From positions 139,293,602 through 139,357,601 of the forward strand of contig NC_086247.1 of assembly GCF_021018805.1 (NCBI RefSeq): a stretch of 64,000 nt of DNA. The letters run 5' to 3'. A program made the translations under genes and the position numbers. Every line of letters begins with the position of its first letter. Position 1 is the first letter of the stretch. Source of the stretch: Prinia subflava. Lineage: Eukaryota; Chordata; Aves; Passeriformes; Cisticolidae. Shown here piece by piece: positions 37,709-48,953 of this stretch. The notes below the pieces were generated by a model. The model saw only the letters and a program-made list of their open reading frames with translations, was not told where the DNA came from and did not search any database.

Positions 37709-39376
37709 AATAGCAGTGATGTTTTCAGGGCATTGAGTTCAATGTGATTAGAGTAATTGCTAGTTGTTTCAGATCAAGGAAGAATCAATTGTGTAGCTGA
37801 GCAACTCAGAGACAAAAATGTCTTCTCTTGCTCCCTTCTTCATCCTATATAGCAGTAGTTGCCTTCTTGAAGGTGTCTTTGCAGCCAGAGTGCACATCTT
37901 GAGTTTTGCTATGTCCTCAATATCAGAGTGCTCACTAACCACAGGATGCGTTCAGTACTTAGGGAGTGAAGTGGCAGGGGGCGGCAGCACAGACAAGAAC
38001 TGAAGAATGATGCTTAAACAAAGATACTTAGAGTTAAATCTCCCACACTGTGCGAAGTTAATGCTGAGATTGTTCCATCTTTTAGTGTTCATGCTGTACA
38101 GTGTTGTTTTACAGTCCTTTTGACTTCATTTATGGGAATTAATAGATCTATGTTAGAACAGGAGTAGGTTTGCACTGTTGTAATAAACTAAGGGACTGGT
38201 GGAAGGCAGAGTAGGCATCCTGTTAGGAATTCAGCTGTAATGGGGTGTTTTAAAATCTCAGATTCTGAGGTAAAGTGATAGGATTGTTTGAACCATCCCT
38301 CCAGCTGTAGATTGCTTAGGAGGAGATTAAGAGGGTTGGTATCTCAAACTTCATGCTGATTTTTTTTTTCTTCAGTGTCTTGTTTTGCAGATATAAATAC
38401 AGGCAGCCTGACAAGTATCTTTTCTTCCTTTTCTTCTCTCTCATAACTGTATCAATGTAGTATCCATCTGCTTTGAAACATCAGTTTGTATCTGGGGTTT
38501 ATTGTGTCATGGCTTTTACTTGAGAGTTAAAAATTCCTATTAAAAATTGCAAAGGAGATAAGTCTATATGCATAACTGTATTAAAAGTTTTGCATTAATT
38601 TTTCCAAATTTCCATTGAAAAGAACTAATTTAATTTCATGGACTAAGCAATATATTAATCTATTTCTGTAGAAATCAAAATCTCCTGAAGTTATACAAGA
38701 AGCTCTGTTAAATGTCACCACATTCCTTCAATGATCTGGAAATGTGATATTTGAGTGAAAAGCATCTGTGCAGTGTTTTCTTCTGATCCTTTCACATTTG
38801 TGTGAATTTTAAGAAATCTTAAGGAAATACTTTTAAAACGCCCAAAAACATATTAAAACAACATATTTTTAGCTGTTCCAAATACCCTTTTGAAGAATTC
38901 AAATCCATGTGTTTGGTAGTGAAACTTAGGAAAAGTAATGTGAACGAAACTGGTGATCTGAAAATAATTTGTCCTATATGTAGCAGTAAGTGAGATTATC
39001 TACTCAGAAGGAATGTTCACTCACTAACTTTTCATAGTGACCTTTTGAGGATTTCAATCTTGAATAGCTTCAGCTAGAATGTAATTACAGAAAATGCTAG
39101 AAAGTCTTTCAGACTGTGGTTGCTCACTGCTGGTAATGTGTGCATACCTATAAGGATGGTCCTGGAAGACACTGAGGTTCTGGTGGCCAGCTGATTGTGA
39201 GCTTCCAGGACTCTGAAATGGCTCCTTGTTGACAGGAAAATGCTAAGGAGGTGATGCTGCGGTTGTATATGTCACTAGTGAAGACCAAAACTAGAATATC
39301 ACGCCTGCTTCTTGTACCAGCTCTTCAGAATTGTTGGCAGTGTGATGTACAGGAAAGGTTGTGCGTGTGTTCATAT

Positions 39377-39477
39377 TAAAAAACAAACCAAAGTCAAACA
39401 AATATATAAAATCCCAACCAAAACTACCACCACCACAAACAAAAAAACAACCCCCAAAAAACAAAACACCAAACCTA
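39377..39477 (+). repeat. A/C-rich low-complexity tract
   Basis: About 100 bases are mostly A and C, with ACCACC repeats and several A runs. It stands out against the T/G-rich intron around it and resembles the tracts near 3.4 and 48.9 kb. Confidence 0.85.
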
Positions 39478-40468
39478 CATTAAAATTTTAGCAAAACTGT
39501 TAGTGCTGAGAATAAAGAAGCCTACTTTGAATTTACCTGGAGGAAGAGTTGGAAATGCTGTGGTAAATCTCATAGCTCAGAGGAAGATATGAAAGCTGAA
39601 GTTGGGTAGTTCTAGCAGGTAAAGGTAGATGTCTGTTGCTTCTCAGCAGTTACTTCTAGCATAGTTTCTTCTGCGTGTTAGATCTTAAAGATGGTTAAAT
39701 CTGGGGAATTTACCAAATGTTGGTTTGTGATGACCATAAATGAATTTTTAAAGTGGGCTTAACAAGACTTTTTTTAAATAGTAGTTTCTGGGTTAACCAG
39801 GAATCATGGACTTCTTGAGCTGGTGGCTGAAACTTGTGTTCTGTGCTGCTCAAGTCTGATGGCAGACTACATCATCATGCTGGTATCTGTTTTTAACCTA
39901 GGGATGGCAGGGGGACACAATTCTTTGCACATTTGGAAATTGATTACAGTCTAGACATAATATTTCCATATTTGTGTTCTGAGAAATGTTCCCAAATGCT
40001 GATTGCTTAAGAAAAGTTGGGAAAAACTTCCTCAGATGCAGTTTGGTTAAATTGCATGCAATGCATCTCTAAGGTAGGAGAATATTTGCAGCCTTTTTCA
40101 CAAATATTCTTTGCTGTGATAATTTGACTGTATGTCTTCTACACTTTGTTTAAAATGGATATGCCTGGATCCCTCTCTCATGGCAGAAGTACATTTCAGT
40201 GAAAGGGTTGGTGGGCAGCACTGGTGTTTGTGAGAGCTTTCCATAGATAGCAGAGCTCTTAGGGGTTGTTTGCCCCAACAGGTAAATTGTGAAGTTAATT
40301 AGCAAATTCTTACACCACCTCCACTGTTGAGTTTTGTGTGTACTCTTAACAGTTGAAGAAGTATATTCTTGGGGTTATAACACAAGAACAGCAGGTAAAA
40401 CTTTGTCTGGTAGAACTGTACATTATTTGCATTACTTATATGTTCAGATACCAGACTTAGGAATTTTT

Positions 40469-40513
40469 GAATGATGCACCTGGCCATACTTTGTCTGGCC
40501 AGGTGCATCATTC
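40469..40513. repeat. Perfect 18-bp inverted repeat (hairpin 1)
   Basis: GAATGATGCACCTGGCCA at 40469-40486 is the exact reverse complement of 40496-40513, with a 9-nt loop. The stem includes a CACCTG/CAGGTG E-box in each arm. It lies only 21 bp before a second, longer hairpin. Confidence 0.95.
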
Positions 40514-40536
40514 TGGCATCATTCTGCATCATTCTG
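40503..40536 (+). repeat. Short tandem repeat of a GCATCATTCTG-like unit
   Basis: Three near-identical 10-11 bp units (GCATCATTCTG, GCATCATTCTG, CATCATTCTG) link the two hairpins. The first unit overlaps the 3' arm of hairpin 1. The ATTCTG core recalls CR1 tail octamers, but no CR1 body was recognised in front. Confidence 0.8.
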
Positions 40537-40593
40537 TGACCAATAAACAGAACCTAGCATCTGGGTGATGCTAGGTTCTGTTTATGGGTCACA
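40535..40593. repeat. 27-bp inverted repeat with one mismatch (hairpin 2)
   Basis: Arms 40535-40561 and 40567-40593 pair with a single mismatch (40542/40586) around a 5-nt loop; the inner 19 bp (40543-40561 with 40567-40585) are perfect. The stem is shorter than a typical primary microRNA stem and the loop is very small, so a microRNA is unlikely. Confidence 0.95.
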
Positions 40594-43500
40594 TTTGCAG
40601 CAGCTACCCACAATTAGCTGGAGATGCTCTTGGTCCACACCTGATACCCCAAATTTCTTTTCCCATAGATTGTTGTATTGGGGAGAAACATAGTTACACT
40701 CTACAATGTATTGGCTGCTGTTGGCTTCTAAAAGCTCAGCAAGGAGTGAGTGTACTGTTAACATCCTCCTGTTACAAGATGTATTTTATTGTTTACCCCT
40801 CAAGATGTTTGAGCATTTTTTAAAATAATTTTTAAAACATGGGATGCTCTTGACTGGGGTGGAAGGGGAAACCATGCGTTACTGATACTGTCAATGATCC
40901 TTTCTGCTGTTTATTGAATGGAATAACTGACAAAGGTGACTGTTTGGATCCTTGCTCATGTGCTGGTGTGCCTGAAATCTCTGACATTACCATTGGAAAG
41001 GCTTTGTTTGCATTTCTTACAGCACTGTGCATATCTAGTAATTTTGATTTATCTTCCAGAAGGGAAGAAAAGTAGTTGTGGTGTTTCAAATGGATCATTA
41101 AGGAGAAGGGAACTGTGCTGGTCAGCAGCATAACTTTAACTCTAATTGCCAGCTATTTTGTAAAGCAGTGATGATGATGTGAAATAGTCATCTTTTTCCC
41201 ATTCTTCTCTTGGATGCACTCTTCTGTAGGCCCTTGCTAGTGCAGTTGTAAGCTAGGAAATAATGGTTGTAACCTGCAGTGCTGTAGTTCCAATGTGTGC
41301 TTTTTCTCTGAGGTGGTTTTCTGCTGAATGTGTGTGCTCTTTCATTATCTGCCCTGTGCTTCAGCATATCGAGGGTGCCTGTCCTTCTGGAAGCACAGCC
41401 CAACATGGCCCTTCATTGCATGGCTGGGAAGGGAGCTGGTGCTGGCCAGGATCAGTTTTGAAATGCTGGCAGCCCCAGTCTGCTTTCTGTACTGGGCAGG
41501 AGTGCTCTGGAGCGCTCTGCTTGGTACGCCCTAGGAGTTAGCCAGCTTTACTGGATAGGAACAAGAACTATTTCATAACTTGACTTAAGAGCATCCTCCT
41601 GTAAATTAAACAACAAAGGTTTTTTGGGTGGAAGAATTACCTGGGTAGGAATATCCATATGCAGTGCAATTCTGTTCAATGTTGAGTGTAGCTCTTTGCA
41701 GAAGACAGAAGTTACAATGTCAATCAACCTCTACAAATTACTTTGCTGCAAGCAAGAACGTTACTATGGTTCAGAAAATCTGGTAATTTCCTGAAGTCCT
41801 GAACAGCGCAGATTTACTTAGTCTAGTCTAGTGCAAGCAACATGCATCATAGACTTTCCACAGCTGCATCTTGCTCACGTTGGAATCTCTACAAGAACTG
41901 TATGCTACTTTAATACTTCAATCTTTTAGTTTTGGGAAAGTGGCGTTCTCAGCTAAAAAATTATTCTTTCAACTGTGTAAACCAAAAATATCTTCAGATT
42001 CTGGCTATTGTAGGGATTTTAATGTATTTGTTCCAAGTGTAAGGACATATGTGGCAGGAAATTGTTTTAGGTTTTGTAAGTTGGTTAGTTATTTCTTCTT
42101 TTGAAGGATGTGATTGTTCTGGTGTATTCTTGGTGCAGTAGTGTGTATAGTTGAACTGAATCAAGGCCAACAGTCTCTGTTGGTATAATTACAGCACTGA
42201 GATGTTGATCATGTGTAGGGGCAAAAATCTGTGATCTATGCTAGAAGAACTCAAGTTTAGAAGAGGCTGCATCTGTTTCATCCTAAACATTCTTCTGAGT
42301 CAACTTACTAGTTCTTTGTGTCTTTGTCTTTTTTCTTGTAGTTTTTGCATTCCTGCTATGCTTTTCCATGTTTTTTTGTTTATATTGCAAAGATGATAAA
42401 AGATGGACAATTTTGGGTTTGGGGTCCAAATGGACCTTTCTGCTTGTGGACCTGTGTGAGATGTTTTCCTTTTCTTTCCCCTTCTCCCTGCCCACTTAAA
42501 CCCCTTTTGCTCCAGTCCCCACCCTAACTGGGGTGTTTAGGCTTATCTCTAGCAGTGCTGTGAGTCCAGTTTCTGGTGAAATAGGAACAAAGCTTCTGCT
42601 AACTGTGCAAATGTAGAAGATCCGTGTAAATTGCTCAATGTGATGAATATAACAGTTACACAAACATGAAACTGAGCCTTGGTTTTCTTTAGGATGGTGC
42701 TCTGAAGTTGAACTTGTGCTTTTTTGGTAGTGACCTAGAACAGTCCTGTAATGATCATGTAGAGCTGTGTAGTATTGGTGTGTGAAGGACTAAGGACAGG
42801 GACATGTGTATTAAGTTGGTTTTTTTAATGGAAATTTCTTTCAACTAATTGAGTACCATCTCATTAGTTTGAAGAGATCATAAAAATATTTCTTCTAATG
42901 TAAGATGCAAACCTATTGCATACAACTTCAACATTTCAGTAGTTTTTCTTGCTGCCAAGTATAACAGCAGCAAGTTCTTCCTGCTGTGCCATCAAGATAA
43001 AAGTTTAAATAACAGTCTTGGTAACTGAAAAGCATCTCGTGTCCTGTGACTGAATTAACTGCTAACAACATTATCATACCTGCCAGTGGTTTCCTTTGAG
43101 GTATATCAACCAAGTTTTGGTAAAGAAAGACTCCTGCTATGATGTCTGCTGGAATTTGGGCAGCTGATCACGATTTTCCCATGGCTGTTTTGAACCACCA
43201 AAGCACTTCAGGATTACAGATAATTTCAAACCTATATGGTTTGCACTTACTTCAGTGGAGTTGTTAAGTCAAGTGAAGCAGCTGTAAACTGCAGCACCAA
43301 ACAGTTTTAGGTAGGTTCGAAGAGTTCTGTAAGGGACCCTTAAGGAATTTGTTTTAAATGCTGAGCAATGTTTTTGATACCATGAACTGTAACAGATTTT
43401 CAGTGTAGAAAGCAGGCAGCTGTCAGGCATGAATTGGAAAGGTACAGTTTGTTAAGAGAAAAGAGACAAAAGTTTTATTTGCATGAGACTTTCCTTTCCT

Positions 43501-46500
43501 AAAACATTTAGCACTACCACAGATCCAGCCCTCTGTGTCACCAGCATGAGAAGCATGGGAGAAATGCAGTTTTTGTCCCAATGTATAGGAGTTTGGGAAA
43601 AGTCCCATACAGAGTATTTCTACAGCTTTGAGCTCCAAAACCAAACAAAACCCAATCCCCTTCTCCCTCTCCCCCAATTTTAAATGTGGTTGGAATAGAT
43701 GAAAAAAACCACAAAGCAAACTAATGCAAAGATGTCTGACAGTCTGTTTTGCGACTCATTTCAAAGTAAGATGTGTGGCATTTAGCTGGTTGTAAGAAGC
43801 TGTTCAGAGTCCATTATTTTGAGGTTCCAGAATCTAGGCATTCACATTTAGAAATAAATTTCACTGGTATTAATTTCACTGTTTCTGATTCCAGGTTCCA
43901 CATGCTATTGTTACATTAATAAATGTAAACCAATAAATGCACAACCAATAAAATATGAGGTATGGCTGGAGGCATTGTTAACAGCTTAGCTTCCACTGTT
44001 CCCATGGAGGTGAGATGTAAATGAAGAGCTCAGGTTGTGTTTTGAAGATGAGAACACAACTTTGCTGCTGTACTTCTACCTATCCAAACCTGAAAGTTGT
44101 TACATTATCACCTATTTGGGGGTTTTTAAGCAGCTTGCAGTTGAATTCTGTTTAAAATGACCAGACTTCTTGAAATACTCCTATGTTATTTAACTGTATA
44201 AACATGTTCTGTTGCCTTCATCCCTTCCTTCTAGCCTACCCGTGAAGTGAGACAGGCTGCATCAGGAATTGTCTCCTATGATGCTGTGCCATGAGTAATC
44301 TCATTAGAGAGGTCTACCAGAGTTCTGATTGCTGTCCTGAGACATTAATCTGGTTATATTTTGGCACTTCTGTGGTGTTTGCATGGATGCTTGTTCAGCA
44401 TCACAAGAAGCACCAGAGGACTGTTTTTCAGACAATACAGATGTGGACATGGGTGGCCTCCTAGATGTTTTCAGCTCTTCTTCCAACTTGCTCCACTTTA
44501 ATGAATGTTAGTGAACAGGGAGAGAGGGGCTGCAGGTAAGTGAAGGTATGTGTGTTTCAGCTGGTGAACTTTTAACTTTTTGAGCTGCAGGAATGATACT
44601 TAAGCTTATCTTGAGTGGGCATTCCTGTGGCTGGTTCTTCTAGTGTGTGCTCTAAATGCTTTTAATGGTATACTTAACAATTCAGACAACCATTCTGCAC
44701 ACAAATGTGCAATAGCCAAGTTTTGTAATTTACTATTATTATTGAAGCTCATACTTTCTTGTTAGAAAAAAAGGCATGCAATTCCAAGTGTAGCATATCC
44801 CAGATCAACAGTATTTTCTCCAGGTAACTGCTTGTCTTGTGTCAGGAGAGGAACATCTCTTTTGGGGCATCTCAGAACTAACCTGTAGCAAGGTCAGGAA
44901 GGTCATCACTGTGGTCTGTTGTAATTGTCCAAGCAGGGCTGTGTAGTTGCTTGGAATCAGGATAGAGCTGGTAGAGTAAGTTGAAAATCCTGAATCTGCT
45001 GCATGCTGATACACCTCATTGTACAGCAGTTCTGTTTCCTTATGCTCTATGCCTCAAGTAGGGATGTTCTGAAGATTTACAAAACAGGAGGGTTTATGCT
45101 GTTTCTCAGGCATTAGGCTGCCACTGTATTTGGACACAAACCTTTGAAACACAGCACTTGTTCGAAGTTGCTTTGTGAAACCAGTTTTGTATTTCCCCAA
45201 GCAGACATCAAAGCAGATATCTACGGAGTATTCTTATGCTATGTACTACCTATTGTTATGACTTGAGTTACTGTTTCTGTAAGTCATCTTTGAATGAGGA
45301 AATCCACCTTGTTAACGCCTCAAATTTTGATCATTCTCGTAATGTGGCAGTTCCTGTGCATTTCAAATTCTGAAATTTAATGGCCTGTTCCCTGGTGTGA
45401 AAGAATCCGCTTTTTTTTAGACTTTTCTCAATCATCATTAAATGTACTGAGAAGTAATTTATTATTTTTCTTCAAAGGTGTCTGGCCAAGATGCGGTAAA
45501 AGTTCTTATCCAGTTATTGAAGCATGTGTTGTTTATTACCCATTCATTGACATGTGTGGAACAGGATGATTCCCATAGAAAAGCTTTTAGCATGAACTCT
45601 TGTGATTGTCATACCTGCTCTGTTAATATCAACCTTTAATTTTCTTTGTTTTGAGTATGAAAAGAGATGATTGCTGCGGTATGCAATTGACTCACTTTAA
45701 AGGCACTATTTAGAAGGGAAGAGTTTGGCTCAGTAAGAAGATTTAATTGTGAAGTACAGAAAACTTGACTGTGAAGCTGCGGATAAAGGAAATGAAGTTG
45801 ATGTTCCAGCCATCCATCGATACCTCATCCCAAAACACCACTGCACTTCAGAGGAATTAGGACTCCAAAGGCGAGACAGAAGTGTATTGGAAACTCATCC
45901 TGATTGCATTGGTTTCAGAGGTGTTGGCAAGAGGCATAGCCAGGTGCCTTGACTGATATAGCTATGGCAGTAAAACTGCCCTGAGTCACTTAGGAGTTTA
46001 TATTAACAAACTCTGACTTTCCTGTAACACACTTGGAGATATTAAGATAAGCCAGCATATGTTGTTAGATCTGTCCTTTTCCTAGGCAGACAGTGCAGAT
46101 CCTCACTTGGCTGATTGTATGGAATTATCAAAGCCCTCCAATTACAGATCTCATGGTGCAGAGTGGAATGGCATTCTCGAGGCCCTTGGAATGTGGGCTT
46201 CCTCACCCAAGAATCTCAAGGGTGGTGTAGCATGACCTCACTTCTGTGCTGGTGCGTGGTGGCTTCAGTGGTTGTCCTACACAAGAACTGAAGGCTTTAA
46301 CCTCTTGTGGTTTTGGAGAACCAGGTTTTTCTCCTGAAGCCTGATGAACTGTTAATTCTTTATCAATTTAACTTCTGCTGTGTCATGCCTGTTATTTTAA
46401 TAGCCGTGACTCACTGTGTGGGCACCGGTGTGTTCTGCTGAGCTCAAGTAATGGCCTTGCCTCTGTCATGGCCGTGCTTCGGCATCGAGCTCTGGCTGTG

Positions 46501-48735
46501 AGCGGCATTGGGTTACTCACGAGAGGAAGGGCGTGGAGGAAATGTGATACAGCTTGACAAATGGCCTGCAACCCTTTTAGCCTGAACCTGCCAGAACATA
46601 CACACATAGTCAAGGCCATATGCTGCTTAAAGATTATTTTATATATGAAAAGAGAAGAGCAGCTGGCAGACATAGCTAATACAGGGGAGTTCATGGAGCT
46701 GAGATGTCTCAGGCCTGAAGCTGCAGGCCTCTGGGAACCAGCCCAATTGCAGGACAGATATGTCTTAAGGCTTTGCGTTAATTCAAGGGGGAAAATCAGT
46801 TCTAAGTTTTGGGGTGTTTTTATAAAAGAAGCATAAGAAAAACAGGAAAAAATATCAGAAATTGTCCTTCAAGTGCAGGTGGTTAGTGCAGTGCTTTTTT
46901 TGAGGAAATAGTAGCTGACAAAAGCAGAATGAAAAGACACCCATACGACTGTAGGGACCCACAACATGTTTGAAGATACAATATAAAGCCTCAGTGTGAA
47001 AGAGCAACCATGAACAAGAATTAAAAGTTTTGGAATAAGATGTTTTCTACTTCTTGGCCTGCCTTGGCTTTGTATTTTTCTCTTGTAGATCTCACAGTTT
47101 GGATTTGAGTACTGTTGTTTGTTTTCACCTAATAGTAAGCCAGTCTCAAGACAAGCAGATTCATGTTCTTAGGTCTCTTGTAAGGACCACTTGTCTCTGT
47201 GATGCATTGAAGAAATAATGCCAAGCATTATAACTACATCAAAACTCAAAAGTAAAGTGCTCATATAATTGTCAAGAAACACTGTCTTCATAGGCTGTAG
47301 GCTTTGTTGAAGTCTCGATGTTCCTTTGACAGCCTCGTTTGCCATCATGCTAGTCAAAGAGCAACAAAGGAGGTGGCTTTATTAAGGGGTGACCAGAAAA
47401 GCAATGGAAGAAGGAGCCATGTTCTCAAAAATATTTATTGTGTGCATTTTACAACCATTTCCCCTGCACTTAGATGGGCTGAAGAGATTTCTGTGTAGCA
47501 ACTGGTTTTTCGTGAGTTCATCCCTTACTGTTCCCATTGGGCCTTCTCCTCAACTGCTTATTTGCTTCTGTCTCATACTGCGAGTGAAGAAGAAAGGTAG
47601 AAAAACTTTCTGGTGTTTGGAGTAGAGTCAGCCAGGAATGGCCTTGGGTTGTCTTCCAGAGCAGGGAGATGTGCTGCAGTGAAAGGAGTGCACAGGGAAA
47701 GAGGCATGAAAGGAGCTATGGCAGACTCTGTCCTGTGGGATAAGGGATGAGGGTATACTAGTTTCATCCTAATTTGATGTGAAATGTGGGGGAAGGCTGA
47801 GGATGGGGATTTTAAGCTCTGTATTATATAAAGGTATAAGATTCTGGAACTTAGCTTTGCATGAAGGAAGCGTTATGTAACAAAATAAAATATTAATATG
47901 AGAATGTTAGCAAGGAGACAAATTTAAGATTTAACACGTGTCATAGTCAGCTATATTAAAGCCACTGGATTTGTATGATTCAGAAATCTAAGAACTGTCT
48001 GTTATGTTCAAGGGAGTCTCTCCCTGTGTGCCTTCTGTACTCCCATCTTCCATTCATTTCATCTTTATTTTTTCCATTTATTTGCTTCCCCTCTGTTTGG
48101 GGAGAGGAATGTTAGGTGACTTTTATGGATTTGAGACTGACTTAATGCACACAGCTTGTCAGTAACTTTTTGTAATTGTTAACTGTTGATGATGGCTTTC
48201 TCCCCCTACTGAAAATACATTTTATGGTTGGGCAAGTTGTGGAAAAATTCACTTAAGTTTTCTAACAGTGATTTTTAATGCTCCATTTGCTCGAGGGGCA
48301 GCCAAAGTGGGGAAATCAGTTTGGCTTGAGTTCCATGTTGGATGTGTTTTGCTAACAAAGGTCAATGCTTACATTTTCACTTCAAAAGTGCTTGGAAATT
48401 GTCTTTGCTAGACCTCTGGAAGAAGCAGTTTGTTAGGCTTCATTGCCTATTGAATAGGAGTTTAGTGAATGGTTAAATTACTTTGCATGTGAACTATGAC
48501 TCTTTTATGGCCTGTTTAAAACTAATTAACACACCATGCTTACTTGAAGCAACTTGTGAGTTTTGACTTTGAGCAGCAAAAACCAAGCTTGAGCAAGTGC
48601 TGAACTCCTTCAGTTAGACTTCAGTCCACTGTAAAAAATTTCCCCTGAATCACACTTTACTTTTCTCTCTTACTGTTTGCATGCTTTTTCTTTCAGTACT
48701 ACCAGTCACAGTAAAATACTTCATTATATTCTACC
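40594..48735 (+). other. ZEB1 intron 1 segment, no gene
   Basis: Intronic sequence without a recognised exon or transposon. Patches near 41340-41530 and 46400-46540 are somewhat richer in GC, and the second has several CpGs. Neither shows a recognisable protein or repeat. Open frames are short and unrelated to known domains. Confidence 0.55.
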
Positions 48736-48737
48736 TT

Positions 48738-48818
48738 GGGAGGGATGGCAATAGCAGCACATGTGGAAGTTTGACCTTTAAAGGTCCCTTCCAACCCAAA
48801 CTGTTCCATGATTCTGAG
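48738..48818 (+). mobile_element. CR1 LINE 3'-end fragment
   Basis: The segment with TTTAAAGGTCCCTTCCAACC, CAAACTGTTCCATGATTCTG matches the 3' end of avian CR1 elements as I know them (GGTCCCTTCCAACCCAAAC...ATTCTATGATTCTG). Orientation is sense to + because the octamer tail is at the right. Only the 3' tip is clear, as expected from 5'-truncated CR1 insertion. The left limit is uncertain. Confidence 0.85.
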
Positions 48819-48861
48819 TTTCAGGTCAGAAGCACATACAATGCCTGACACACCAGCTCTG

Positions 48862-48953
48862 CCAAAAAAAATCCCAATCCCCAACAACACCCACCAAAAA
48901 AAAGCCTCCAAGAACACACATCAAAAGAAAACCAAACCCTAAACAACCCTATC
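48862..48953 (+). repeat. A/C-rich low-complexity tract
   Basis: About 90 bases rich in A and C with A7-A8 runs, starting some 45 bp after the CR1 tail. It is opposite in strand bias to most homopolymers in this intron, which are T runs on the + strand. Confidence 0.85.

Larger units (their letters stand above)
30111..40468 (+). other. ZEB1 intron 1 segment, no gene
   Basis: Intronic sequence with chance open frames only. It includes a T-run (37690-37708), TTTG-type repeats near 36325-36340 and an A/C-rich tract (39377-39477). No RNA gene or recognisable transposon body was seen. Confidence 0.6.

Noticed and set aside
40535..40593. MicroRNA precursor
   Set aside because: The 27-bp stem is too short, the loop is only 5 nt and pairing is near perfect. 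Template-switch palindrome is the better explanation.
43311..43325. GGTTCGAA resembling a tRNA B box
   Set aside because: No A box at the right distance and no cloverleaf could be drawn from the flanks.
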